Below, piece by piece: positions 1 to 11,867 of a DNA stretch of 64,000 nt. The stretch's first letter is position 1; each line of letters opens with the position of its first letter. The position numbers and the translations under genes are program-made. The stretch spans positions 6,393,501 to 6,457,500 of the forward strand of contig OZ014413.1 in the NCBI GenBank assembly GCA_963965975.1. Direction: 5' to 3'. This DNA comes from Xestospongia bergquistia (lineage: Eukaryota; Porifera; Demospongiae; Haplosclerida; Petrosiidae). The notes below the pieces were generated by a model, which made no database searches, was not told the origin of the DNA, and saw nothing but the letters and a program-made list of their open reading frames with translations.

Positions 1-515
1 TTACTTGTTCAAAGTTACTTCCAAGATATGAAAGAAAACATAACAGCACTCTATAAAGACTGTTCATACTAATGTGTTTCTTAATATAACATATTCTTCG
101 ACATGTTAAGAAAAGGCTATACTCTTCATGAAATATGAAAGAAAATGCCATATTTTCTTACAGCTGGTCAGCTAATACCATGTAATGGGAAAACTATTCA
201 AGTATAAATCTTCATTATTCTGAGTGCAATGACAATAGATCAAGCTTGAAAACTGTTGCAACATTAATAATATTTTTGCTTTGTGAATTATCAATTACTA
301 TAATTTTATAAAAAAACATCCAATATCATTATTGTACAAAATCTGTTTCCTTAGTCAATAAACAACTTTTAAAACAATATTTTGAGAAGCATGAACTAAT
401 TAATTATATAAAGGAAAATAATTCAGCAGTAAATAAGACAAATTATATAGATATTGAGTATTTATAATTAGAAGTTATAACACATATTATACAACAATAA
501 TAGCATGTGTAGTTA
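1..515. other. AT-rich flank without recognisable gene
   Basis: No coherent reading frame or structured repeat is seen. This is the 3' flank of the TRIM-NHL gene that reads on the minus strand from 2781 to 516. Confidence 0.5.
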
Positions 516-2781
516 TTAGAATTTAACTAGTCTATTGTTACCACGATCAGCTACCCACACTGATCCATCGGATGCTACTGCTACTCCCATTGGATTGTTA
601 AACCCACCTATTGAGTGGATATAATTGCCATGGGGATCGAATATCGAAAGAGAATTTTGTCGTCTGTTTACTACAAATGAATGACCAGCTGAATCAATAG
701 CTATACCATATGGCATATTAGGAAAAGACTGATCATACTGACGAATAAATTGACCTTCTGGAGTAAAGACACAAACTGTCTCTAACATAGCATCAGTAAC
801 ATGAAGCAAGCCAGAGCAATCAAAAGAAAGGCCAGCTGGATATTTAAACATTCTTGATAAATGACAATTAATAGTATGAGAGAAGGAATCATCACTATGA
901 AATACCTGGACGCGATGATTATTCCATTCAGCAACATATACCCTACCATCAGGACCAATACAGATATCCCAGGGCTCACGAAATTGCCCTTCAGCAGACC
1001 CTCTACTTCCAAAAGTTCCCAAAAACTCTCCTCCCAAAGTTAATTTGTGAATTCTACTTCCTGCATTCTCTGCCACATATATTACATCTCCGCTAATACC
1101 TATTCCTAAAAGACAATGAAACTGTAGAGGACCAGTTCCATAGGAACCAATAGTAGTCTTTTGTCTTCCACTGCTGTCATACACATAAATACAGTGGTCA
1201 TGACTACATGTAACAAATATGTCATTGTTATCCGAAAATGCCACGAAACATGGGTCATTTACTCCAGTAATAGTCTGTACTGGATTCTTGAGGGTAGTGT
1301 AATCTCGACTAGTAACTATGGAAATATTGAAAGGACTTCTCAGAATAGACTGACCTTTGATAGTAAGAGAGAGCTTGTGCTGACCTAACTGCCGTGGTGT
1401 CAAGGAAACGAGGTAAGTACCATTGCCATAATCTATGGTCTTAGCTTCAGTTGGTATCCCTTTCTCCATAACTGGAACAAGCTTACCACTCACTATGGCA
1501 CCTCCTTTAGATAACTCATTCCCTTTATCATCTTTTGAAATTACAATAATTTTTAATTCCTTACTTGTATGACTATGAGGTACTTCTGCAGTGGTATGAT
1601 ACGGAGATATCTCATTAAAAGTTGTATCCAGATTTGCTATCTTTGTGGTTAGCTCATCTGTATTAATATCTACTGATATAGTTGGTGACTCACATACTTC
1701 AAGAGATGCCTCAGAGAACTCTTGCTGTAGTTGCTTTGCTCTAGTTTGTAGCGTGTGAGCAACTGACAGTAATTCAACATCGTTGTTCTCTCCTATAGCA
1801 CTAGTTACAAGACTCTGACAGCAAGTCATTTTTTCCAAGAGATGTCGTATCCCCTCCAGTTGAAGAGAGAGATGAGCCTCTTTAGCATTAGCTACATCAG
1901 TATTCTGAGCTAACAAAGCCTCCTCACGTTTATGTAAAAGTTGTTGAAGAGTAGCAAAAGTCTGATGTATGTTTGTATCTATTTCATTTTTACGAGCTTT
2001 TATCTTCTTCGTTATCTCTTCTCCTGATATCAGGACTTTCTTAAGTTGCTGCTGTGCTTCATGGAAACCTTGTATGCTCTTATAAACTATTTCCTTACTG
2101 CTGTCTATTTGTTTATTTACTTCAGTAATAGGATGGTCTTTGTGGTTAAGGATGGTACATTCAATGCACACTGGAATAATACATTGTTGGCAATAGTACT
2201 TTAGTTGCTGGTCAGTGTGATCTTGACAGGTATGGGTAAAAGATTGAATTAGTTTAGTAAGATTGTCTTGGGACATAGTGGAAGCTTCTTCTAGAGTGAA
2301 AGAAGAGTGTGTACGAGAAGACCGAACCCTCTGATGAGCATCCCAACATTGCTGACATAGGAGATCTCTACATTCTGTACAATATGCTACTGAAGCGTCT
2401 TCACTACATGAATCACATGGTGGATGAAGGTTAGAAGTAATCTTGTTAAGAATGTCACCCTGTTTATTGACAAGACGAAGGTTACGTGGAAGAGAAATAA
2501 CTCCACCACTTGGTACTTGTGTGGTCTGGTGACAGAAAGGACAAGTGAGGGAGTTAGTCCCAGCACCTTCAGTTACAAGAGACTTGATACATTGAGTACA
2601 GAAGGAGTGACAACAAGACAACATACGAGGGTCATGATAAGGTTGACTACACTTTAGACAACAAGTAGAACTCAAATTACCCTAAGTGTGGAGAGAGTTA
2701 TATCAAATCCTATTAATAATGTATAATATTACTTACATGTTTAAGAGGTCCACTAGCAGCACTATCTGTAGTACAAGACAT
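516..2781 (-). CDS. TRIM-NHL RING-type E3 ubiquitin ligase (TRIM2/3/71-like), two exons
   Basis: Two exons. Exon 1 (2781-2737) encodes 15 residues starting with ATG at 2781. A 55-nt GTAAGT...TTAG intron (2736-2682) follows, and exon 2 (2681-516) continues in phase 0; the frame is closed by TAG directly upstream of exon 2, so the start must lie in exon 1. The product is about 736 residues. In order it has a RING finger (about 23-65), B-box 1 (about 104-135), B-box 2 (from about 167, CQDH...C..C pattern), a glutamine-rich coiled coil (about 215-330), a filamin/Ig-like domain (about 390-470) and a C-terminal NHL beta-propeller. This is the order of TRIM2, TRIM3 and TRIM71. The family acts as RING E3 ligases or RNA-binding regulators in the cytoplasm; which applies here is unknown. 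No lesion is visible, and damaged paralogues lie at 44795 and 45990. Confidence 0.92.
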
Positions 2782-3379
2782 TATTGAAATACTAATTTAT
2801 GTTGACAAGTTGACAACCAAATAACTAGTCAAAGTAGAAACAAAAAATTAATTCACAGATTGGAAATCAGATCATGTGACAGTTATGATAATGACGTCAT
2901 AGTGATTATAACTTATAACTTAGTAGCTTGTATTAATAATACTTAAAATAATTAATTTGTCTATACTATCATGTAAAGATAATGTGGACACTGATTTGCA
3001 TTGTATAGTATATTGGACTTGAATTGAATGGTATAAAATTGTAAATGTATTCTTAATTTTCATATGTGCACTTATGCTGACTACATTCATTTGTCAGTTT
3101 TGAAAGTCACAATCAACTAATTATATTATTGCAAGCAACATCTCCAGACAGTCCCATCAATTATAATTAATTGAGCTTTAAAACAACAGAAACATACGGT
3201 TAATATAGTCAGAGTTAAATAAAACATAACACTGCTTCAAGTCTACAAAGTATAGTTTTATAGAGTATATAAATTATAATGATAATATGTGTGCGTATAT
3301 GTGTGTTATCTGATGTAAAATTCAACAAGGTCAAGAGGAGTAGCATGAACATAAAAAATGATAGTGATAATAACCACAA
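2782..3379. other. intergenic, nothing recognised
   Basis: AT-rich and without coherent coding on either strand. It holds the upstream (promoter-side) region of the TRIM-NHL gene, but no element in it can be named. Confidence 0.4.
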
Positions 3380-3850
3380 TCATGTAACCAACTCAATATC
3401 ATCAATAACTCTCTCATCTAGCATCTTAACAAACCATGGCAACCTAGGTGATATACAACAGGTAGACTCAATACCAGGATAGTCTTGAACATCGTATAAG
3501 GGACTTTTGGGATGTAAGACAAGGCCCTGATTAATGTTAATTCTAGATACACCGTATTGATTGTTACCAACAAATGATGTATTGTCATTCATGCATGACT
3601 ACCATTATTACAAAGATAACACTAGTGATTTCTTCCTTGTTCACAATATCACCTCCATCATTGGTCCCAATATGTTTATATTACTTAAAATTTGTTTATT
3701 TGAGGGTTAAAGCACCTAGAGCTGGTAAGAACACAATAAAAAGCATAAAGAAGTCTATACTGATATCCTTTTACATGACCACACACTTTAATTGTCATCA
3801 TGTTTATAATAAGACATTTTTACATCATAAACACATGTCATTTATCTAAG
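3380..3850 (-). pseudogene. unrecognised minus-strand exon fragments, one membrane-like
   Basis: On the minus strand a short hydrophobic stretch (about 3755-3698, ending in a lysine and a stop) is followed by a 70-codon open segment at 3592-3380. That segment is rich in Asn, Pro and Tyr and is more GC-balanced than its flanks. The pieces could be a transmembrane exon and cytoplasmic-tail exon of a decayed receptor, but no intron set joins them convincingly and the family is not recognised. Chance open frames are a real alternative. Confidence 0.2.
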
Positions 3851-4284
3851 TACAGAAACTATGCTATTCCAGAATAATTAGTAGTAAAATATTATATAGT
3901 TTGAATTCATTTTTTGTGGTGCAGACAGCCATAGTGACTAATGAATGATTCAGTTAAAACAAACAACCTATTCTTACAGTGACATATTAAATACACAGTT
4001 CAGACACTAGATATCAAGGAATTATATGGTAGCAACTGCTGTCTACCAATACTTACTGTACTAGTTACTTTTTATCTTTGTAACATTAATTTTTACATAT
4101 TTTATTAAATAAAATAAACACTACAATAATTGTACATAATAGTTTATTAAAATAATATTAACGACACTTGTAAAATCAATGCACACACTAAATATATGCA
4201 AATCATGATAATAAAATAAATCACTGGTGTATAAAATGTTAATTACTTCAATATGTTACACTTTTTTTATGAGCTGTTTTATAT

Positions 4285-4338
4285 ACACTTTTAGTTGTAT
4301 GAGCTGTTTTATAAAACAGTTCATACAACTAAAAGTGT
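4285..4338. repeat. 54-bp near-perfect palindrome
   Basis: Two 27-nt arms meet without a spacer and pair with one mismatch; the outer sequence is ACACTTTTAGTTG and its complement. The inner part of the arm (gagctgtttta) is also present just upstream at about 4270, so the hairpin may have grown by local copying. No target-site duplication is evident. Confidence 0.8.
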
Positions 4339-4369
4339 TATTATTCAAATGTTATTCAAATCTTAATTA

Positions 4370-4995
4370 AGATTTGAACAATATTTGGAGGACGATGCAT
4401 TTTGACGATCTCGTTTAAGTCACCTTTGTATTTGAGAGGACATAGAAGACTATGACACTCTACTAGTTTCTCTCCATAACTGACATAGTAAGTGGACAAT
4501 GTATGATCATCTCCATTAAAGGAACAGAGTAACTGTGTACATCCATTGCCGTTACATGATCATCTGGATAATGTGACTCTGGTGCAGCATAGGCTGGCAT
4601 AAATGTCTTTGCCTGTTGTTACAGGTTAGCTGTTCATAATCAGTTACTTTAGTTTTGAAGCTCTCCCCTACAGATAGTTCTAACAGGACATTAGGACTAC
4701 TAATATCCCTATGTATAATAGGGCTGGGATTTCATAGGTGGAAGTAGTTTAGAGTTGAAACAACATCTTGACTGATACTAAGTATATGAGTTTGTGTCTC
4801 TGTGAGGATAATTGGTGTACTCACACTAGTGACTCCAATAAATTAGACAAGATTAGGATAATGTACTCCAGAAGCAATGTTCATTTTTCTAAAGAAAGAT
4901 CACATGTATAGTCTGAGGTGATAAAGCCATGAAGAGACTTAGCAGCTACTCTTAGCCACTTTACTTTTACCATATGACCTATCACCTAAGATTTC
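4370..4995 (-). pseudogene. protein kinase-domain pseudogene (tyrosine-kinase-like)
   Basis: Translated on the minus strand in pieces, the segment shows an ordered kinase core. A glycine-loop-like SYGKSKVAK lies near 4965. The catalytic loop IIHRDISSPNVLLE (HRD...N) is near 4730-4690, and a VTDYEQ in the DFG position is near 4650. A YAAPESHYPDDHVTAMDV activation and helix-F region lies near 4590-4530. HRDISSPNVLL is a tyrosine-kinase-like/TKL style loop. Frameshifts and stop codons separate the motifs, and the DFG triplet is replaced by DYE. No start, transmembrane part or complete C-lobe is visible. It is read as a dead kinase copy; a living, heavily spliced gene is unlikely because the stops interrupt conserved blocks. 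Confidence 0.7.
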
Positions 4996-5149
4996 CTGTG
5001 TATAGTTGTAAACAGTAATGAATTATTTTACGATAAAATCACAATACGTCACTGTAAACCTAGTGAACATACTTGAAAAAGAATGTCTGATAGTACATTT
5101 ATAGGTAATTATCATCATCTTAACTGATAAATGAAATGACACATTATAG

Positions 5150-5335
<186 letters not shown>

Positions 5336-5669
5336 ATGTCTCTTATGTCAAAACAGATGATGGTCAATTGAAATTAATAATTTGAGATGTTATCAAAATG
5401 TTGTTAATGTATGCATGCAGAGACTTCCATCCATTTATATCTGCTGAACAATTCCATTTTTACAGGTTGATGAGTGGTACATGGAAACCCTTAATGGAGT
5501 CCTTGGAATGTTTCCCAAGAGTAATTAAACCATCTCTAGCCTCTCTTTCTAACCTACAAAAATCCTCTTAATTGTAACATCATTATTGTTGATAGTCTAT
5601 TGGAGATGTTTGTCAGTTGCCATGATAGTAATGCATATAATTGAAGAGGATAATATAAGGAAATTCATA

Positions 5670-6260
5670 ACGATTTATTGATAAGGCACCTCCCTTTTAA
5701 ACAACTTAATGCAGAGTAATGTATTATATATAAAGACATTAAAATGATGTCAGTATATGTATTTTGAATGTTAATGCATTATGTTACATGTTCATCACAT
5801 GACATTATATATTATATAAGATCAGTATTTACAAAGATTGTATGCAGTATTAAGCATTTTTTTCATATACTGTTCACCATAATACACTTTGGACATCTAC
5901 TGAAGTAGATCGACCCAAACATACTATCAGCTAGCCAGATACTCCCAGACAAATTAATTATGGATTTCCTTATATATTTTATGCTTGGTTAATATTAATA
6001 GTTTATCTACTAGGAACTATTGTATTAATTAAAACAATTTAGTGTTATTTAGTGTAATTCAGTACCAAAGTATTTACTGTTCATACAATGTTTCATTTTT
6101 GACATAACAACAGTTATTATATTAGTAGATTTATAAATTTAGTAATAATTCCTGTAATTCTTCTAGTCGTTGCATCTAATGTTTTAATTTCTTATCCCAG
6201 ACAGTTTTTGAAGGGTTAAATTTCGTTAGTTGTTTACATAATCAAGTTAAAATCATAATC
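5670..6260. repeat. dispersed repeat R1, copy 1
   Basis: About 590 bp that aligns in direct orientation, with substitutions and small gaps, to 34250-34780. Shared anchors include ctcccttttaaac, tgtattttgaat, tacatgttcat, and an ACTATCA(G/T)CTA block near the middle. It has no coding sense and its ends are not resolved. It could be an old transposon relic or a diverged segmental duplication. Confidence 0.65.
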
Positions 6261-6864
6261 AAATGTTCCTGTTATATGGTATTCTCCAGAGTAAAAATTC
6301 ATATTAATACTGATATCATTAAAGCTTATAACAATTGCAAAATGAATTGCATCAGTGAATCACACAAAGTGATAGTTGTTATCAGTTTGACTCAGCTGCA
6401 TTAAACCTCATGTCGCATCAACTATATTATAGCATGAATCAGTGATTTCTAGATTTTACACTCAGGACAGACCAATGTACTAGCTAATAGAATTATCTAG
6501 ATTCAAACACGTTGAAAGAAGCATGTATAAAATCCATTTATTTCAATCATTTCATTTTCATGTACTTAAATAATGCTTTGTCATATAACCATGCAATTCA
6601 CATTATTGATATATTTTCTATTCACATACAAAGAGAGTTTTGTGTCATACAAAAATATAATTAAAATGTTATGACAACCAACTATTCTCACTTATAAAGC
6701 AGCACTTTGGTTCAATAGTAACTGAAAATAATTTTATCTTAAGAATAGACTATCAGTATTATATATAACATGTGCTGTTTGTCAACAAGTATAGACAGTT
6801 ACAACTATGTAGCACACTCTGAAATATATAATAGAGGTATACATACAACATTTATTAGTTAAGA
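6261..6864. other. upstream flank of the first POT gene, nothing recognised
   Basis: AT-rich sequence with no open frame of note. It must contain the promoter of the gene starting at 6865, but no TATA or initiator element stands out from the background. Confidence 0.4.
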
Positions 6865-8409
6865 ATGATGAAAATACCAAGTAGCATATCAAAGAGAAGA
6901 TACCACTGTCTTAATTGTCCATCAGTAGCACTTGTAATTTTCTGGAGTGCCTTAATGAATGCTCATGTCTACTTACTATTGTCAATGAACACTACTGATA
7001 TCAATTCTGGACATAAACTAGCTGACTATAATCACATTTTCTTTTATCTCCAATATTGCCTAATATTTCTTTCATTCCCATTTTTTGGTCTGCTAGCTGA
7101 TGTAAAGACAGGTAGATATATGACTATTATCACTGGTGTATATTTCTCATTTATGTCTTGGATAATCAGTGGATTAACATTAATTGCTGATTTACATTTT
7201 CATTTAAAACCCCTATATTTATCATTACTATCATTATCTTCATTTTTACAATTCATTGGATACTGTAGTGTTCACTCAAATATTGTCCAATACAATATTG
7301 ATCAATCAGTGGGTGCTTCAGCTGATGAATTAAGTGCTATCATATATTGGCACTTTATCAGTAAACCATTAATTAATTTTTTTATAGGAGTTGGACAGTG
7401 TCTGATTAAAGATATAAAGTTTTTAATAGGAACATACATACTATCAGGTATTGCTGTGTCTGGAGTCATCGTCAGTAATTTTTTCCTCAAACACTGGCTG
7501 GATACTACACATTACAATATTAATCCTGTCAAAGTAATTGCTAAGGTACTAAACTATGCTAGAAAGAATAGGTACCCAATAAATCGTAGTGCTTTGACTT
7601 ACTGGGAGGAAAACTATCCTTCACGGCTAGACTTAGGTAAAGAGAAATATGGAGGACCTTTCTATGAGGAGGAAGTAGAAAATGTCAAGACTGTTCTACG
7701 ACTGATACCATTGCTCATTTGTATAGTAGGAGGTCATTTACTTGATGATATTAAATGGACAAGTTACTTTACTCATATTTCAAATGAAAGTGATTTACCT
7801 TTTTTTTCATGTGCTATATCTAAAAATATGGTGACTAATTTAGTCACTGCAGTTTTCCTATTTCTTTATCAACTTGTCATTTATCGATGCTCTTGTAAGT
7901 ACATTCCTAGTATGTTAAAAAGAATTGGTATTGGACTAGCATTTGCATTATCAACTCCAATTTTCTATCTCGTTCTTTTAATCGCTAAAAATCATTTCAA
8001 TACCTATAATGTTCAATATATCATCCCACAATTTTGGAGTGCAATTGCTTATATTTTAATTGTTCCTACATCTTTTGAATTCACAGTAGCTCAGTCTCCA
8101 CAAGAAATGAGAGGATTTATGATTGGACTATCATATACTGCAACAGGACTTGGTTTAGCTGTTAACTATATTGGCGAATACACACTCTCATCGTGTGGAG
8201 GGAAATACTATTGTCAAAACATTTACTTTCATTTATTCAAAAGTCTGATTGTTTTAATAATCTTTATTGTGTTCATAATACTAGCTAAGCGTTACAAGTT
8301 ACGTGTGAGAGAAAATGAAGTCAACATACATTTGATAACTGAGGAACATTATGAAAGATATATGGAACAGGAGGAAAAGTACAAGAAAGAAATGGGACTG
8401 TTAAAGTGA
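6865..8409 (+). CDS. POT/PTR-like (SLC15-type) multi-pass membrane carrier, copy 1
   Basis: A single-exon frame of 514 residues. It has about eleven to twelve hydrophobic segments, as expected of a major-facilitator fold, and a charged C-terminal tail. A PTR signature-like segment GLLADVKTGRY follows the second or third helix. After the sixth helix comes the soluble loop typical of POT carriers: NRSALTYWE (about 240) leading to LDLGKEKYGGPF and a VENVKTVLRL entry into the next helix. Known POT proteins move di- and tripeptides or related solutes with protons. The proton-coupling ExxE[RK] motif of helix 1 is absent here (the helix reads VALVIFWSALMNAHVY), so the substrate and coupling are uncertain. 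A paralogue lies in convergent orientation at 11868-13418, a dead copy between them and a third copy at 47786. ATGATG at 6865-6870 is the first start after an upstream TAA. Confidence 0.85.
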   Translation: MMKIPSSISKRRYHCLNCPSVALVIFWSALMNAHVYLLLSMNTTDINSGHKLADYNHIFFYLQYCLIFLSFPFFGLLADVKTGRYMTIITGVYFSFMSWIISGLTLIADLHFHLKPLYLSLLSLSSFLQFIGYCSVHSNIVQYNIDQSVGASADELSAIIYWHFISKPLINFFIGVGQCLIKDIKFLIGTYILSGIAVSGVIVSNFFLKHWLDTTHYNINPVKVIAKVLNYARKNRYPINRSALTYWEENYPSRLDLGKEKYGGPFYEEEVENVKTVLRLIPLLICIVGGHLLDDIKWTSYFTHISNESDLPFFSCAISKNMVTNLVTAVFLFLYQLVIYRCSCKYIPSMLKRIGIGLAFALSTPIFYLVLLIAKNHFNTYNVQYIIPQFWSAIAYILIVPTSFEFTVAQSPQEMRGFMIGLSYTATGLGLAVNYIGEYTLSSCGGKYYCQNIYFHLFKSLIVLIIFIVFIILAKRYKLRVRENEVNIHLITEEHYERYMEQEEKYKKEMGLLK

Positions 8410-9029
8410 ACAGATTATAATTATAATTAATATACATGTTGTTATTTCATAGTATTGGACAAAGATGTAACTTTGACCTGTCTGAATTTAAAATTAACTA
8501 AAGTCTTTGACTATAAATATAATCACTCAATGTACTCATATATTTTCTTTATATGCTGTTTTTCATAATACTGTTTGATATAGCTCAATCATTCAATTCT
8601 AGTGAAAATGTTATTGTCAATTCTTATACTTAGTAATTAGAATGATTACTGGTATACCTATTATGAAATTAGAACAAATGAAGACTAGTAATTACACATA
8701 ACAATTCAATACATTCACATATAACTGCATTTCTATTTATACTTTATCTTTTGATGATATATACTTTGTTTACCAAACAAACTTTAAAACTTTACAAGGT
8801 AATAGCTTTTGGGGTGATAATTGAATTGATTGATAGTTTTAGTTTCAGTATAAGTGTTAACAAATGATTGAAACTATGCAACACAACCAATATGTAATGA
8901 TTTTAATAATAAAAGGATAATAATTATGCTTTTATTGCTATTGTTTCTATGGAATTGACTGTCTATGAAATGCTAGAACTAATAATAACATTCATGAATA
9001 ACCATAATATTGTTTCATTAAAAATAATA
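8410..9029. other. intergenic with a solo MITE arm
   Basis: AT-rich spacer. At about 8958-9000 lies a single copy of the arm of the palindromic element at 9032-9141 (tggaattgactgtctatg and onward), in the same orientation as its left arm. It is either a broken second insertion or a duplicated arm. Nothing else is recognised. Confidence 0.5.
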
Positions 9030-9031
9030 TA

Positions 9032-9141
9032 CCTATGGAATTGACTTTTTACCAAATGCTCGAATTAATAATAAATTTATCTTTATTGATAGATAAAATT
9101 ATTATTAGTTCTAGCATTTGATAAACAGTCAATAACATAGG
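9032..9141. mobile_element. 110-bp fold-back MITE flanked by TA
   Basis: The two halves are inverted copies of each other: the left begins CCTATGGAATTGAC and the right ends with the complement of CCTATGTTATTGAC, with arms of about 45 nt around a short AT loop. TA dinucleotides at 9030-9031 and 9142-9143 fit the TA target duplication of Tc1/mariner-type elements. It has no coding capacity. Confidence 0.75.
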
Positions 9142-9334
9142 TACATTACTAGTAAAAAAATAGTATTATGTATATTTTCAGCTTGCTTTGTTACATGGAA
9201 CCTACATACTGAAATAAAATATCAACTTTGTCTGAGATTCTGTCAAAAAGAAAATGATCCAAAAAGAAAATGATCCTTACAAGCAAGCAGTAAGACAGAA
9301 TATATTGTAGTGAATTATGAGATAATCAGTCAAA

Positions 9335-10310
9335 CTCCAGTTCTTTTAAGCATACTTGGAATGTAATTATGAAAGCAAGGATATTTAAATATATAGAAGA
9401 AAATTAAAAGCGAAGCTACTAAAGTAAATTATGAAATTTTAAGGATAAATTAATACAAAAAATTACATCTATTTATATAATTTATGGTAACTAATCAATT
9501 TATCTCTTCAATATAAATGAATTCAGTCACTAAAAACACAAATAAAAAATGGTGCCAATGACAAGACTATAATGACATTCTCTATTGGCTTTTTTGCAAA
9601 GGATCTGCCATATTTGATCTTACCATGGAAGGTAGTTCTCCTACCAAATATGTTAAGGCACTTTGATTCCTGGGATATTTGTTTTTCCTATCATAGCTGA
9701 GCACTAATTAGCAATCGATTTGACATGATTGACAATGTGACATATAGTATCTAGCAAATGTTTAATGAGAAAATTAGTGACTATGATAATGGATACTACC
9801 ACACATGATAGTACATAGGACACAATTAATTTATTAACCACTCCCAATTATGGTAATAAAAATTGTAGCAATACTCAATAAGTACCAATATATAATAGTA
9901 CTTAGCTCATCACCTGAAACACTAATGAATTGATCAATATTAAATTTAACAATATTTGATCATTAACATGAAATTCAGTCACTTGCAGCAAACAGGAAAT
10001 ACCTTTACTAATAATCTAAAACAACAACAACATAATAAAGCTTCCATGATAAACCCAAGCCAACAATCATCCATGACAAAAGGAAATGATAGATGCATAC
10101 TTATCTACTTTTATGTCGGCAAGTAGGCCAAATAAAGGAAATAAAGGAACATAAGACAGTATCCAATATCAAAGACAAAGTTATGAGCATCATCATTAAC
10201 TTTGGTATTTTTAGTTGTTTTATATTTTCTTATAAAATTATAAAAGCATACATAGACACATTCCAGAACAAAATTAGGAGTGCTGATTGAGATGTGATAA
10301 AAAATTTAGA
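9335..10310 (-). pseudogene. POT/PTR-like carrier pseudogene
   Basis: The plus-strand sequence aligns with the intact minus-strand paralogue at 11868-13418 over much of its length. Matching anchors include ttttaagcatacttggaat (9350 versus 12380), aaggcactttgattc (9656 versus 12694), gtatctagc (9747 versus 12786), and the N-terminal block near 10120-10290 matching 13190-13370. Stops and indels occur throughout and no long frame survives. The part matching the last 350 nt of the intact gene is missing. It lies between two living paralogues, so it is a dead product of tandem duplication. Confidence 0.8.
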
Positions 10311-10842
10311 CATTTTCTGAAAAAATGTTTAGAAAAGTACTTAATACCTTTATAACTATGACAATTTATAATTAGTTAGACTCAAAATAATTGAATGAAT
10401 GAGGTCTTGCTTTCAATATAAACATCAAGAAAGTAATGAAGCTACCAATTGTAAACATCATATTAATGCAAGTATATTACATTAAAATTAATTTTTGTTT
10501 TCAATACGGTTGTCGTTCACAATAAATGTGAAATGTAAACACATCTTATTTTATTCTTCTAAGATATGTTTCTCTGTCATACGGTAATGTCCCTATTCAT
10601 TACAAACATCTGTTTTGCCTTCTCTAAATTTATCATGTCATTATGATAGCACTATCCTCTTAATCTGATTCATTGACAAAATTTAGAAAAAAGGGATTTG
10701 TAGTTTGTAATTATAATAGCACCATCACATCCATTATTTTAAATATATTATACTTTATATGATATGTCAATGTACATAATTATTGTGTTAGCAACAATTA
10801 ATCAAAATTTATCTTAAAGAATTCATGAGGACTGCATACATA

Positions 10843-11080
10843 TGTGACCTGATTTGCAAAAAGGGACCACTTCTGTCAAAACATTTGTGACCTTATTTGT
10901 GAAAAAAACATTGTTAAAAGATACCAAAATACAGTTTTGCATACATATAGAATAGTTATGCATATATAACAACTGCATGTGTACAAAACTGCTTTTTGAG
11001 ATGGTTTAACAGTTGATTTTTCACAAATCAGGTCACAAATGTTTTGACAGAAGTGCTCCCTTTTTGCAAATCAGGTCACA
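10843..11080. mobile_element. 238-bp palindromic MITE with TA target duplication
   Basis: The ends are inverted repeats of at least 60 nt starting TGTGACCTGATTTGCAAAAA with very few mismatches. The similarity decays toward the centre but can be followed for about 100 nt per arm, so nearly the whole element folds into one hairpin. TA flanks both ends (10841-10842, 11081-11082). This is the form of a non-autonomous Tc1/mariner-type element; no partner transposase is in the window. Confidence 0.85.
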
Positions 11081-11082
11081 TA

Positions 11083-11867
11083 TTATAAATATATACACAA
11101 TACAAATGTCATTAATGATTTTAAAAAACAATCATTAAAACTTGGGTTATATGAACAGTACAATATTATTGTAATGGATAATACATTTGGTTTTGTGTAT
11201 ATTAGTATTAGTTTCTAATATACACAAAGTCTATTGTTTTAAGAGTTTAAAGTTTATTTCCAATTCTATTTTCTATCCTTCGATGGAATATTTAACAACT
11301 AAAATCCTATGCTCTTACCCTAACTGGAATAGGCCATATCAAGTCAAAATAAATTTTTTATCAAGTGTTTTGATTCCTGTTACTGCATGCTACATTCCTA
11401 TTACTCTAAAACTACATTTCTTTGTCTAAATTGCTATTTACATGGTTAGCATGGATTACATGGTTCTAAAAATTTTGAGAGTGATAGCTGATATACGGAG
11501 AAGTACATGAGATTTTAGGACAGAAGGCCTATCCATATATGCTCAATCTTATCACAATCAACTTTAAATGAACATGTTCATAGTATTCCCAACACTATAT
11601 TACACTAGCAGGTGATGTTTCTAGTCATGCTTCACAAACTTATGAACTTATTGTTATATATTTGAGTGATCAACAGTGAGTTCAATTTAAAAATATCTGG
11701 TTATAAACTCAAAGTAAGACAATACACTATTGACATGTGGTTTTTTCCACACATGCGCATACACAACTAATAATACAATGAATAATAAATTACAATACAT
11801 ACATTAATACATAACACTTATGTTCCTGTTATTTTGTGTACAAAAATATTAAATAAAATAATGTCAA
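11083..11867. other. intergenic, nothing recognised
   Basis: AT-rich sequence downstream of the minus-strand POT gene. A plus-strand open stretch at 11187-11429 shows no domain and has base use like non-coding DNA, so it is not called. Confidence 0.4.

Noticed and set aside
782..1388. Open frames on both strands inside the TRIM-NHL gene
   Set aside because: They are shadows of the NHL-coding frame, have no domain and would conflict with an intact, domain-rich gene.
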